Assembly (NCBI RefSeq): GCF_017352375.1
Contig: NZ_JAFEVR010000002.1
Span: forward strand, 237,878 to 301,877
Length of the DNA: 64,000 bases
DNA from: Mycolicibacterium sp. S2-37
GTDB taxonomy: Bacteria; Actinomycetota; Actinomycetes; Mycobacteriales; Mycobacteriaceae
Direction: 5' to 3'
The first letter of the stretch is position 1. Every line of letters starts with the position of its first letter. The notes below the pieces were generated by a model. It was not told the origin of the DNA, ran no database searches, and saw only the letters and a program-made list of their open reading frames with translations. Below are positions 48,077 to 55,851 of this stretch, one piece after another. The position numbers and the translations under genes are program-made.

Positions 48077-48309
48077 CCAGCAAATCCAACGGAACGCACG
48101 TTCAGCACTCTCACAGGGTCTATGCAGCAGTGATCCGGCTCACGCAGCAGAACGGTTAATTAGATCGACGCCGTAATTGCTGCTCACGGGTGTTTCGGCA
48201 AAGATTTTTCTTTGATCTTGAGAAGTGCTGGGTAATCATCGCGCCACGACGAGCCGACCGCCTGTCGTCGCAGCAACGCCGCGAGGACCCCAATGAAAGT
48301 GAGACGGAG

Positions 48310-49140
48310 ATGAGCACCCAGGGACTGTCGCCGGAAGAACTCGCGGCGGAGAGCGCAATCGCATTGCCCGACAAGGAAGTCGTGTCGATCCTCGACCTCA
48401 ACGCCGATGTCGACGTGGCCATCGACGCCGCGTCGCCCATCGACCTGGCCGCGGCAGCGAATCTGAACGTGGCAGCCCCCATCGACGCCGGTGCGAGTGC
48501 CAACGTCCTGTCCTCCGGCTCCAGCGCGCAGGCGCTCGTCGACCAGGGCGCGTTGGTCACTCAGGAACTCGACGCCGACGCCTACGCAACGTCCAATCAG
48601 GTCAGCGGTATCGAACAGGGTGGCGTCGAGACCGGGGACGAGGGGGATCCGGCAGACGGGACGACGGCCCCGGACACCGGCACCGGTGGCGTGACGACCG
48701 GAACGGACACAACGGCTCTGGACACCGCGTCGTTGCTCGACGGCAACCTGCTCAACGTCAACGTCAACGTCGACCTCGACACAGATCTGGCCGCGCCGAT
48801 CAGCGGAGCAGTCGCAGCCAACGCGAACGTGGCGGCGCCGATCAACGCCGGCGTTTCCGCCAATATCGGCTCCATCGACTCGATCGCGGTCTCCAGCGCC
48901 CAGCAGGACGCCATCATCAACCAGACGATCACCGGCGAGGCCGTGGCGGAGGCCAATCAGGACTCCACCATCTCCCAGGGCGATGCGGACAGCACCGCCG
49001 ACGGCGGCACGGCTGCGGCAGGCAGCGAAACCGATGCGGGTACGGGCGGCAGTGCCACCGACACCGGCAGCGGCGACGGCACCTCCGCAGGATCCGGCGA
49101 CGGTGACAGCGGCGGCAGCACCGCCGGCTCGTCCGCCTGA
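48310..49140 (+). CDS. Acidic Asn/Ala-rich repeat protein with leader-like N-terminus
   Basis: 276 residues from ATG 48310. The N-terminus SPEELAAESAIALPDKEV followed by VSILDLN has the look of a RiPP-type leader (acidic, LPDKE motif). Two diverged copies of a unit of about 70 residues follow, at 28-97 and 143-217; shared blocks are NVAAPIDAGASANV / NVAAPINAGVSANI. A Gly/Ser/Asp-rich low-complexity tail (about 218-276) ends the chain. There is no signal peptide, no Cys and no enzyme motif. The gene lies 20 bp before the M50 protease-like gene, so it is probably its substrate or partner. The function is unknown. Confidence 0.72.
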   Translation: MSTQGLSPEELAAESAIALPDKEVVSILDLNADVDVAIDAASPIDLAAAANLNVAAPIDAGASANVLSSGSSAQALVDQGALVTQELDADAYATSNQVSGIEQGGVETGDEGDPADGTTAPDTGTGGVTTGTDTTALDTASLLDGNLLNVNVNVDLDTDLAAPISGAVAANANVAAPINAGVSANIGSIDSIAVSSAQQDAIINQTITGEAVAEANQDSTISQGDADSTADGGTAAAGSETDAGTGGSATDTGSGDGTSAGSGDGDSGGSTAGSSA

Positions 49141-49160
49141 CGCGCGGCCGGGACGAACCC

Positions 49161-51797
49161 ATGACCACCATGGGCGCCGAGCCGACCCAGAGCGGTCTGC
49201 AACGCGCCGAAGGTGTCGAACTCATCGGGGAGATGGCGGGATCCGGATACCGGGTGCCGCCGTCCCTGGCCCGGCGCGCGGATGGTCAGACGGTGCAGCT
49301 GACCCCGCTGCTCTATGCCATCCTGCACGAGGTCGACGGCTACAAGACCGCCGCCGAAGTGGCCGCCGCCGTCTCCGCCTCGACCGGCCGCTCGGTGAGC
49401 GAGGACAACATCGCCCACTTCGTGGACAAGCAGTTGCGGCCACTGGGGCTGTTGGTCCGCTCCGACGGTGGCCAGCCGGTGGTCAAGAAGCAGGATCCGT
49501 TGTTGGGTCTGCGGTTTCGCTATTCGGTCTCCGATGCCGATCGCACCAGGCGATTGACCGACCCGTTCCGGTTCCTCTTCCGCCCGTGGGTGGTCGTGCC
49601 GGCGTTGGCCGCCTTCGCCGCGGTGTGCTGGTGGGTCTTCTTCGAGAAGGGACTGGCGTCGGCGGCTCACGACGCATTCGAGCGGCCCGGGCTGCTGATC
49701 CTCGTCTTCGTCGTGACGGTGCTGTCGGCGGGCTTCCACGAGTTCGGACATGCCGCCGCGGCGCGATACGGAGGAGCCACCCCCGGGGTCATGGGGTTCG
49801 GGCTGTACCTGGTGTGGCCGGCGTTCTACACCGACGTCACCGACTCCTACCGTCTCGGCCGGGCGGGGCGGCTCCGAACGGACCTCGGCGGACTGTATTT
49901 CAACGCCCTCGTCGCGATCGCCATCACCGGAATCTGGCTCTGGCTCGGATACGACGCGTTGCTCCTGGTGGTCGCCACCCAGATCCTCCAGATGCTGCGT
50001 CAGCTCGCACCGCTGGTGCGGTTCGACGGCTACCACGTGCTGGCCGATCTGACCGGCGTGCCCGATCTGTACTCCCGCATCAAGCCGACTCTGCTCGGTG
50101 CCCTGCCGTGGCGATGGGGCGATCCGCATGCGAGCCTGCTCAAACCGTGGGCTCGCATCGTCGTCACGCTGTGGGTGGTGCTGGTGGTGCCACTGCTACT
50201 CGCCACCCTGGTGATCGCGGTGTGGACGCTGCCACGGCTGCTGGGCAGTGCGTGGGCCGGCCTGAACACGCAGCAGGACGTCCTGGCGACGGCCTGGGCC
50301 GACGGCGACATGGTGCAGGCCGTGGCCAGGGTGCTCGCCATCGTCGCGATCGTGATCCCGGTGGCCGGCGTTCTGTACATGCTGTTTCGGCTGGTACGCC
50401 GCAGCGTCGTCGGCGCATGGCAGGGGACGGCAGGCAAACCGGTGATGCGGATGGTGGCCGTCGTGGCCGGCACGGGGATCGCGTGCGGCGTCGCGTACGC
50501 GTGGTCACCCGGTGACGGCAACTACCGACCGATCCAGCCATGGGAACGCGGCACGGTCGGCGACATCGTCTACGCGCTCAAGGCCGACGGGATGGCCGCA
50601 CCGGTCGAGGTGACCGGCGAACCGCGCCTGGCGGCCGCCCCCGTGTTCGTCAAGGGTCAGCAGGGCGTAATGACGGCGGTCTGGGACACCAGCGCCGCCA
50701 TGCCCACCAAGGCGTCCCCGCAGCTGGCACTCATCCTCGCGCCCCGCATGGAGGTGGGCTACAGCGGCAGCGGTGGCGGGGGTGGCGGCGCGGGAGGCGT
50801 TCCATCAGGTGGCGGCGGCGCCGCGACCGCCGGCGGGGGCGGTGCGGCGGGGGTGGCGAGCGCCCCGCCAGAGCCGTCGGTTCTCAGCACCGCGTCACCG
50901 GCGGCAGCCGCCGTGCCGCCGGCCGACGGCTGGGTGTTCCCGGTCGGCAAGCCGCTGGCGCCCGAACCCGACGACAACCAGGCGCTCGCGGTCAACACCA
51001 CCGATGACACCACCGTCTACGACGCGGTGTTCGCGATGGTGTGGGTGACCGACGACTCGGACGCGATGAACGTCAACGAGGCGCACGCCTACGCGTCGTG
51101 CGATTCGTGCAATGCCGTCGCCGTCGCCTACCAGGTGGTCTTCGTGGTGGACAACGACGACGCCGACGACAACGTGGTGGCCCCGCAGAACCTCGCTGGT
51201 GCGCTCAACTACGAGTGCGCCAACTGCCTCACATACGCCCTGGCGCGCCAGGTGTTCGTGACTCTCGACGAGCCGCTGTCCGAGGACCAGATGAAGGAAC
51301 TCGACGCGGTGTGGGCCGACATGGCCGAGTTCGAGAAACAGATCCAGGCCGGCGAGGTGCCGGCCGACGAGATCGAGGCGCGACTCGACGGATACACCGA
51401 GCAGATCCTCGCCGTCGTGCAGCCCGACGACACGGCGGCGACCTCCACCTCGGCGACTCCGTCCACGAGTACCAGCGCCCCGCCGACCAGTACGGCACCC
51501 TCTGCGACGGTCGCGTCGACCTCCGCGTCGCCGACTCCACCGCCGACCGCCACCGCCACCACGGCGCCACCGCAGTCGACGACGGCCGCGCAGACCACGA
51601 TCCAGGAGACCACCACCGCCGCACCGCCCGCCGAGGAGACCGCCGCCACCGGCACGGCCACCGCAACGGCGACGGCCACCGAAAGCGCGGCTGAGCCGCC
51701 GCCGGCGGAGGACACCGGGGGCACGGCCGACGACGCCACCGCGGAGGACGCGACGGATGGGGACGGGTCGGCCGACCAAACGGCGTCGACGCCCTAG
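49161..51797 (+). CDS. Membrane M50-type zinc protease with PqqD/RRE-like N-terminus and outer CxxC domain
   Basis: 878 residues from ATG 49161. Residues about 30-100 (LTPLLYAILHEVDGYKTAAE, VSEDNIAHFVDKQLRPLGLL) look like a PqqD/RRE peptide-binding winged helix. Membrane helices follow, with the zinc motif HEFGH (193-197) and a second-ligand candidate in RFDGYHVLAD (287-296), as in putative peptide zinc metalloproteases. More helices extend to about 470, then a Gly-rich linker (about 535-575), an extracytoplasmic domain with two CxxC pairs (ASCDSC and ECANC), and a Thr/Ser/Ala/Pro-rich tail of about 130 residues. The peptidase site is inside the membrane. Its substrate is probably the upstream repeat protein (inference). 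Confidence 0.82.
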   Translation: MTTMGAEPTQSGLQRAEGVELIGEMAGSGYRVPPSLARRADGQTVQLTPLLYAILHEVDGYKTAAEVAAAVSASTGRSVSEDNIAHFVDKQLRPLGLLVRSDGGQPVVKKQDPLLGLRFRYSVSDADRTRRLTDPFRFLFRPWVVVPALAAFAAVCWWVFFEKGLASAAHDAFERPGLLILVFVVTVLSAGFHEFGHAAAARYGGATPGVMGFGLYLVWPAFYTDVTDSYRLGRAGRLRTDLGGLYFNALVAIAITGIWLWLGYDALLLVVATQILQMLRQLAPLVRFDGYHVLADLTGVPDLYSRIKPTLLGALPWRWGDPHASLLKPWARIVVTLWVVLVVPLLLATLVIAVWTLPRLLGSAWAGLNTQQDVLATAWADGDMVQAVARVLAIVAIVIPVAGVLYMLFRLVRRSVVGAWQGTAGKPVMRMVAVVAGTGIACGVAYAWSPGDGNYRPIQPWERGTVGDIVYALKADGMAAPVEVTGEPRLAAAPVFVKGQQGVMTAVWDTSAAMPTKASPQLALILAPRMEVGYSGSGGGGGGAGGVPSGGGGAATAGGGGAAGVASAPPEPSVLSTASPAAAAVPPADGWVFPVGKPLAPEPDDNQALAVNTTDDTTVYDAVFAMVWVTDDSDAMNVNEAHAYASCDSCNAVAVAYQVVFVVDNDDADDNVVAPQNLAGALNYECANCLTYALARQVFVTLDEPLSEDQMKELDAVWADMAEFEKQIQAGEVPADEIEARLDGYTEQILAVVQPDDTAATSTSATPSTSTSAPPTSTAPSATVASTSASPTPPPTATATTAPPQSTTAAQTTIQETTTAAPPAEETAATGTATATATATESAAEPPPAEDTGGTADDATAEDATDGDGSADQTASTP

Positions 51798-51842
51798 CGC
51801 AGGCCGGCCGCGAAAAGGCTGGGCGCCGCGCGGCGGCTGACG

Positions 51843-52016
51843 TCAGCGCTGTGCGGACGGTCCGACGTCGTCCCCGGAGTCGGCCGGTCGGGCGGCGGCC
51901 TCTTTGATCTCGTCTTCGTGGATCGCCTTCGACCCGTCGGAGCCGTCGTTCGAATCGTTGTCTGAGCGCACGAGTTTCGGCATACCCGGGGCCCGCCCTA
52001 CCGACACCTCCGTCAC
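51843..52016 (-). CDS. Small acidic protein
   Basis: 57 residues from GTG 52016, whose GTGA overlaps the stop of the membrane-protein gene, so the two are translationally coupled. AGAGGA lies 6 nt upstream of the GTG. The chain is hydrophilic and acidic (SDNDSNDGSDGSKAIHEDEI) with no Cys and no predicted membrane segment, probably disordered. An internal ATG at 51983 would give 46 residues. Unrecognised; the coupling is the main reason to call it real. Confidence 0.5.
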   Translation of the reverse strand: MTEVSVGRAPGMPKLVRSDNDSNDGSDGSKAIHEDEIKEAAARPADSGDDVGPSAQR

Positions 52017-52234
52017 TCGCGGTCCTCTTTGCCCAGCGCCGCCCTGATCATCGGGAGGAACCATGCGGACACCGGCCACACCGCGGCCAGTGCGAGGGCG
52101 CACGCGACGCTAACGGCGTTGAACACCATGCGCGTGCGGCGGCTGCGATCGTCGTCGCCGAACTGCCGCCGCAACAACATCACGGTGGTCAGGATCCAGC
52201 CGCCCAGGTAGAGGGCGATGAGCAGATATCTCAT
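52013..52234 (-). CDS. Small two-helix membrane protein
   Basis: 73 residues from ATG 52234 (GTG 52237 is also possible). Helix 1 is about 4-22 (LLIALYLGGWILTTVMLL), helix 2 about 39-64 (VFNAVSVACALALAAVWPV). A basic/acidic loop FGDDDRSRRTRM lies between them, so both ends are probably outside or the loop is cytoplasmic. Coupled by a 4-bp overlap to the acidic protein. It diverges from the membrane protein at 52303. Confidence 0.6.
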   Translation of the reverse strand: MRYLLIALYLGGWILTTVMLLRRQFGDDDRSRRTRMVFNAVSVACALALAAVWPVSAWFLPMIRAALGKEDRE

Positions 52235-52289
52235 CACCCGCCGTTGTACACCTCGCGGTGTGCGCCGACCACCCGCGGCGGCCGCGCCC

Positions 52290-52295
52290 TAGACT
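52290..52295 (+). promoter_or_regulatory. -10 hexamer TAGACT, leaderless promoter at 52303
   Basis: TAGACT ends 7 nt before GTG 52303. This selects the GTG over an ATG at 52258, for which no signal was found. Confidence 0.5.
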
Positions 52296-52302
52296 GCCGC
52301 TC

Positions 52303-53085
52303 GTGGGCATAGTCATCGGTTTTGCGCCATGGGTCGTCTACTGGGTTCTGGTCGGCAACGTGCCGTTCCTTGCCGCCGTCGTGGTGGCCCTCGCCGTCGC
52401 CATCGCCGCACTCGCGGTCGGGTCGGCGCGGCAGGCCCCCGGCCGCACCCTGGAGATCGGTGCGGTGGCCACCTTCGCCGTGCTGACGGTGGTGACGCTC
52501 GTCGTCAGCCAGGATTTCATGGAGCGCTGGCTGCAGCCGCTGAGCAATGCCGGGATCTTCCTCGTCGCGCTCGTCGGGGTACTGACCGGCCGGCCGTTCG
52601 TGCGGGAGTTCGCCGCAGCGGGCCAGCCCAAGGACATCCTCGAGACCGACCTGTTCGCCGAGATCACCACCCGGTTGACGTGGCTGTGGGTTGCGGTGTT
52701 CGGGCTGATGACGGTGTCGTCGGCGATCCCGCCGATCGTCCAGCGCGATGCGACGATCCTCGACACGCAGACCCCGCTGTCGGTCGTCTGCTACTGGATC
52801 GTGCCGTTCATCCTCCTGGCCCTGGCCGCGCTGGCGTCGCGGATCCTGCCCGAGCGCATGGTGGCCGGCGCGGGAGACATCGAGCGCAAGACTACGTTCG
52901 TCGCCTACAGCGAGGCGGCCATCGACGAGCTCTACTACCTGGCCCAGGAGCACGCCAACCGCGAGGTGGGCGCCGGCCAGGAGGCCTACAACGTCAAGGT
53001 CGGGGGCAAGGGCACGCCGCTGGTGGGCGACGAGGACCGTCAGTCCTGGCCGGCGACGTACAAGGTGCGGGACCGCCGCCGCTGA
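52303..53085 (+). CDS. Polytopic membrane protein of unknown function
   Basis: 260 residues from GTG 52303. Six hydrophobic segments (first VGIVIGFAPWVVYWVLVG, last IVPFILLALAALASRI) precede a soluble C-terminal region of about 70 residues (AYSEAAIDELYYLAQEHANRE, KVGGKGTPLVGDEDRQSW in part). The SAIPPIVQRD loop and the short acidic C-terminal domain are the most distinctive parts. No transporter motif is recognised. It converges on the MOSC gene with 8 bp between stops. Confidence 0.65.
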   Translation: MGIVIGFAPWVVYWVLVGNVPFLAAVVVALAVAIAALAVGSARQAPGRTLEIGAVATFAVLTVVTLVVSQDFMERWLQPLSNAGIFLVALVGVLTGRPFVREFAAAGQPKDILETDLFAEITTRLTWLWVAVFGLMTVSSAIPPIVQRDATILDTQTPLSVVCYWIVPFILLALAALASRILPERMVAGAGDIERKTTFVAYSEAAIDELYYLAQEHANREVGAGQEAYNVKVGGKGTPLVGDEDRQSWPATYKVRDRRR

Positions 53086-53093
53086 GGCGGGGC

Positions 53094-53543
53094 TCAGCCC
53101 GCCGGGACGGTGGCCGGCTCGATTGTCACGTCGTCGCCGAGCCGGATGGTGCCCGAGCGCAGGATCCGGCAGGCTGATCCGCCCCGGCCGCGCATGGCCG
53201 CCGCCGCGCCGCGGCCCATGTCGTCGTCGAGCAGCCGGCACGGGGCCAGCAGTCGGACCACCTCGAGTTCCACGTCGCCGATCCTTATGCGGGTTCCGGG
53301 CTTGGTGGGGATCTCACCGCTGTCGACGGTGATGTTGCGGCGGGTCGCACCCGGGTCGAAGTCATATCCGAGATCCGCTGCGGCGCGGTCGAGGAACTCC
53401 TTGGATTGGATTGAGACGTGGCGGTGGCGGGTGCCGTGGTAGCGGTCGCCGACCAGGCCCGCACCCGCCTCGGCGACAACGGATTCGACCGGGCGCACCG
53501 GCAGCCGTCGGCCCTTGGCGACGTGGATCGCGATCACCTTCAC
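53094..53543 (-). CDS. MOSC domain protein
   Basis: 149 residues. A single MOSC (molybdenum cofactor sulfurase C-terminal) domain: AEAGAGLVGDRYHGTRHRH, ATRRNITVDSGEI, and the cysteine in LLAPCRLLDDDMG that carries sulfur or binds the cofactor in this family. MOSC proteins move or sense sulfur/molybdopterin; small stand-alone members include the YiiM and YuaD types. It is 7 bp after the radical-SAM gene, so the two are one transcript. Whether they share a pathway is unknown. Confidence 0.82.
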   Translation of the reverse strand: MKVIAIHVAKGRRLPVRPVESVVAEAGAGLVGDRYHGTRHRHVSIQSKEFLDRAAADLGYDFDPGATRRNITVDSGEIPTKPGTRIRIGDVELEVVRLLAPCRLLDDDMGRGAAAAMRGRGGSACRILRSGTIRLGDDVTIEPATVPAG

Positions 53544-53550
53544 CGGCGCG

Positions 53551-54657
53551 TCACGTCCAGTACAGCGTGCGTGCTGCGGGCAGGACGTCGGCGAGTTCGG
53601 CCTCGAACCAGGTCCGCATCTCGCTCATGATGTCCTTCGGGTAGACGTACTTGGCCGAACCGTACTTGCCGAACTTGCGCGTGCGGGCTGCCTCGTCCAT
53701 GTCCAGCCTGGTGCGCGGATACCAGCTGAGCAGGACGTCCTTGCTGGTCGCGGTGAATCGGTGGGTGATGCATTCGACGGTGAGGTCGACCTGGGGGACG
53801 CCGGACAAGGCGTCGGCGACGTCCCGCAGCAGCGCGCCGTAGGCCTCCCGCCAGTCGGGTGTCGGCATGATCGGCGCGATGGTGAGGCCGATGCGGTATC
53901 CGGCGGTGGCCAGCGTGCGCAGTGCCGCGATGCGCTGCGGCAGTCGCGCAGTGCCGCCTTCGAACCGCCGGGCCACCTCGTCGGCGTTGACCGACAGCCG
54001 TACCCGGGTCCGGCCGCCGTGCGGCAGGTCGAGCAACGGGGCGACGTTGTCGTACTTGGTGGTGAATCGCAGACCGACGGGCGCGGTCCAGTCGTGGGTG
54101 CCGACGTGGCGGACGGTCGCCGACAGGGAGCCGGTGAGGTGCTCGAGCGCCAGCGGATCGGTGTAGCACGACGCCTCGAAAGTGGTTCCCTCACCGGATC
54201 TTTGGACCGACGTCGAGGTGATGGTGCCGCGTCCCACGTGGGCGTCCATCTCGGCGAGGATCTCCGGCAGGTTCGCATAGACGCGGGTGATCGGCGGTCC
54301 GGACAGCGACCCGGCCAGATAGCAGTACTGACAGTGACCTGGGCAGCCCTGCGCGAGGTCGATGCGCCAGTCGGCGCTGGGCGGGATCGGCTGCAGCCGG
54401 CGCTTGCTGGGCGGCGCGACGACGACAGCCAGGGTGCGCTTGGCCAGCGCGTAGGAGGCGCGGTCATTATCAGCGGTCAGCGGTGGCAGGCGGTCACCGG
54501 AGAGCACCGTCAGCTCGTCGACGCCTGCCGCCTCGCACCGGGCGATGATCTCGGCGCCGTGGGGCAACTGTGCGGCCGACCGGGTCACCAGGACCCGCGC
54601 CGGAGTCCAGAGCGTGGGCGAGTGTGCAGCGACCGGTGTCGGGATCATCGTCGTCAT
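53551..54657 (-). CDS. Spore photoproduct lyase-like radical SAM protein
   Basis: 368 residues. The radical-SAM cluster is C105, C109 and C112 (GCPGHCQYCYL). The chain matches the SPL family in plan: an N-terminal domain, the cluster loop, TSTSVQRSGEGTTFEAS-like strands, SCYTDPLALEHLTG, VRLSVNADEVARRFEGG and KYVYPKDIMSEMR. SPL repairs the thymine dimer of spores, but mycobacteria do not form spores, so the DNA lesion or other substrate is open. A second family member is encoded at 62781. Co-transcribed with the MOSC gene (7-bp gap). Confidence 0.85.
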   Translation of the reverse strand: MTTMIPTPVAAHSPTLWTPARVLVTRSAAQLPHGAEIIARCEAAGVDELTVLSGDRLPPLTADNDRASYALAKRTLAVVVAPPSKRRLQPIPPSADWRIDLAQGCPGHCQYCYLAGSLSGPPITRVYANLPEILAEMDAHVGRGTITSTSVQRSGEGTTFEASCYTDPLALEHLTGSLSATVRHVGTHDWTAPVGLRFTTKYDNVAPLLDLPHGGRTRVRLSVNADEVARRFEGGTARLPQRIAALRTLATAGYRIGLTIAPIMPTPDWREAYGALLRDVADALSGVPQVDLTVECITHRFTATSKDVLLSWYPRTRLDMDEAARTRKFGKYGSAKYVYPKDIMSEMRTWFEAELADVLPAARTLYWT

Positions 54658-54708
54658 GTGTTCTGTTCAACGCCTCGCGGCGAGGCGGGATTCCAGATGC
54701 AGACGAGG

Positions 54709-54957
54709 TCAGCCGGTGACACCGGTGATGTTCAGCACCATGCCCACCGCCACGGCGATGAACGCTATCGCGAACAGGGCGACCAGGATGATCGATAACA
54801 CCGAACCCGTCGTCCATCTGCGCGTCGGGACGGGCCCGGGTTCCTCGCCGACCGCGGTCGACCCGGCGTCGGGCGGGGTGTCGCCGGGCGCCACTCCGCC
54901 TCCGGGTTCCAGGCCGGGGATCTCCTCGGGTTCGGGTTGCGGGGGCATTGCCGTCAT
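54709..54957 (-). CDS. DUF6480 family small membrane protein
   Basis: 82 residues from ATG 54957. A Pro/Glu-rich hydrophilic start (PPQPEPEEIPGLEPGGGVAP) is followed by one hydrophobic helix at about 52-78 (VLSIILVALFAIAFIAVAVGM). This is the DUF6480 pattern of actinobacteria. It is probably a single-pass membrane protein with the acidic part in the cytoplasm. No function is known. It lies 51 bp before the radical-SAM gene on the same strand. Confidence 0.72.
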   Translation of the reverse strand: MTAMPPQPEPEEIPGLEPGGGVAPGDTPPDAGSTAVGEEPGPVPTRRWTTGSVLSIILVALFAIAFIAVAVGMVLNITGVTG

Positions 54958-55159
54958 GGTGATAGGGCGTACCCCGCGCAGCCCCGCTCACACGTCCGGG
55001 TCGGCTCCGTCCTCGTTCGGTCACCGTTTCGTCTCACTCCCGCATCTTTTGCCGAAGCGGCGCTTACGGATTCGTCAGCGGGAGGCTGCAACCGGTAGAA
55101 AGTGATCTTGACCGGTTGTCGACCGGTCGATGTCTGGTGCATACGAAGAGGTGAGTGGG

Positions 55160-55780
55160 ATGAGGCGGATCTTTGCGATCGTCGCGTGTCTGACGATGGC
55201 GTTGGCGACCGCGGGGGTCGCGAATGCGGAATTGATGTTCCCCACCCGTAACCAGCAGGCCGTCGACATGGTCATCGCCCGGGCGCTGTCCCAACGGGGT
55301 GTGCCGTTCGCCTACGGTGGCGGCACCGTCGCCGGACCGTCGCTCGGCAACGGAAGCACCACCGCTACGGTGAATCAGTCTGCCGCGACCGTTCCCGGTG
55401 CGATCCCCGGTGCCGTTCCCGGCGCGGTGCCGCCCGCCGGCCTGCCCGGCCTGACGACGATTCCGCTGCCCGCGCCGGCTCCGGTCCCCGCACCTGCGCC
55501 CCGGGTCGTCGGCTTCGACGCCTCCGGTCTGATGGTGTACGCATTCGCGGGTGTCGGCCTGAAACTGCCCCGCACCTCGGGTGAGCAGTACCTGGCCGGA
55601 CGCAAGGTGCTGCCCTCCCAGGCGCTGCCCGGCGACCTGCTCTTCTACGGCCCCAACGGCAGCCAGAGCGTGGCGATGTTCATCGGCAACGGTCAGATGA
55701 TCGAGGTCGGTGACTCTGTCCAGGTGACGCCCGTGCGCACCGCCGGCATGACTCCGTACTTGGCGCGCTACATCGACTGA
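55160..55780 (+). CDS. ripD: Non-catalytic NlpC/P60 protein RipD
   Basis: 206 residues from ATG 55160, with GAGGTGAGTGGG upstream. The signal peptide (about 1-23, ending VANA) is followed by a Pro/Ala-rich linker (about 78-115) and an NlpC/P60-like domain. The nucleophile is Ala121 (FDASGLM instead of DCSG) and the usual histidine is Ser170 (SQSVAMF). Both substitutions are those of RipD (Rv1566c), which binds peptidoglycan but does not cleave it. It faces the arabinanase gene across a shared terminator. Confidence 0.92.
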   Translation: MRRIFAIVACLTMALATAGVANAELMFPTRNQQAVDMVIARALSQRGVPFAYGGGTVAGPSLGNGSTTATVNQSAATVPGAIPGAVPGAVPPAGLPGLTTIPLPAPAPVPAPAPRVVGFDASGLMVYAFAGVGLKLPRTSGEQYLAGRKVLPSQALPGDLLFYGPNGSQSVAMFIGNGQMIEVGDSVQVTPVRTAGMTPYLARYID

Positions 55781-55798
55781 GCCGCCGGTCGTCCATTT

Positions 55799-55843
55799 CG
55801 ACGTCAGGGTCGCCGTCCCGCGTGGATGACGACCCTGACGTCG
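55799..55843. terminator. Bidirectional terminator between ripD and the DUF4185 gene
   Basis: CGACGTCAGGGTCG and CGACCCTGACGTCG form a perfect 14-bp stem with a 17-nt loop in the 71 bp between convergent stops. ATTT follows on the + strand. Confidence 0.72.
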
Positions 55844-55851
55844 ATTTCGGC

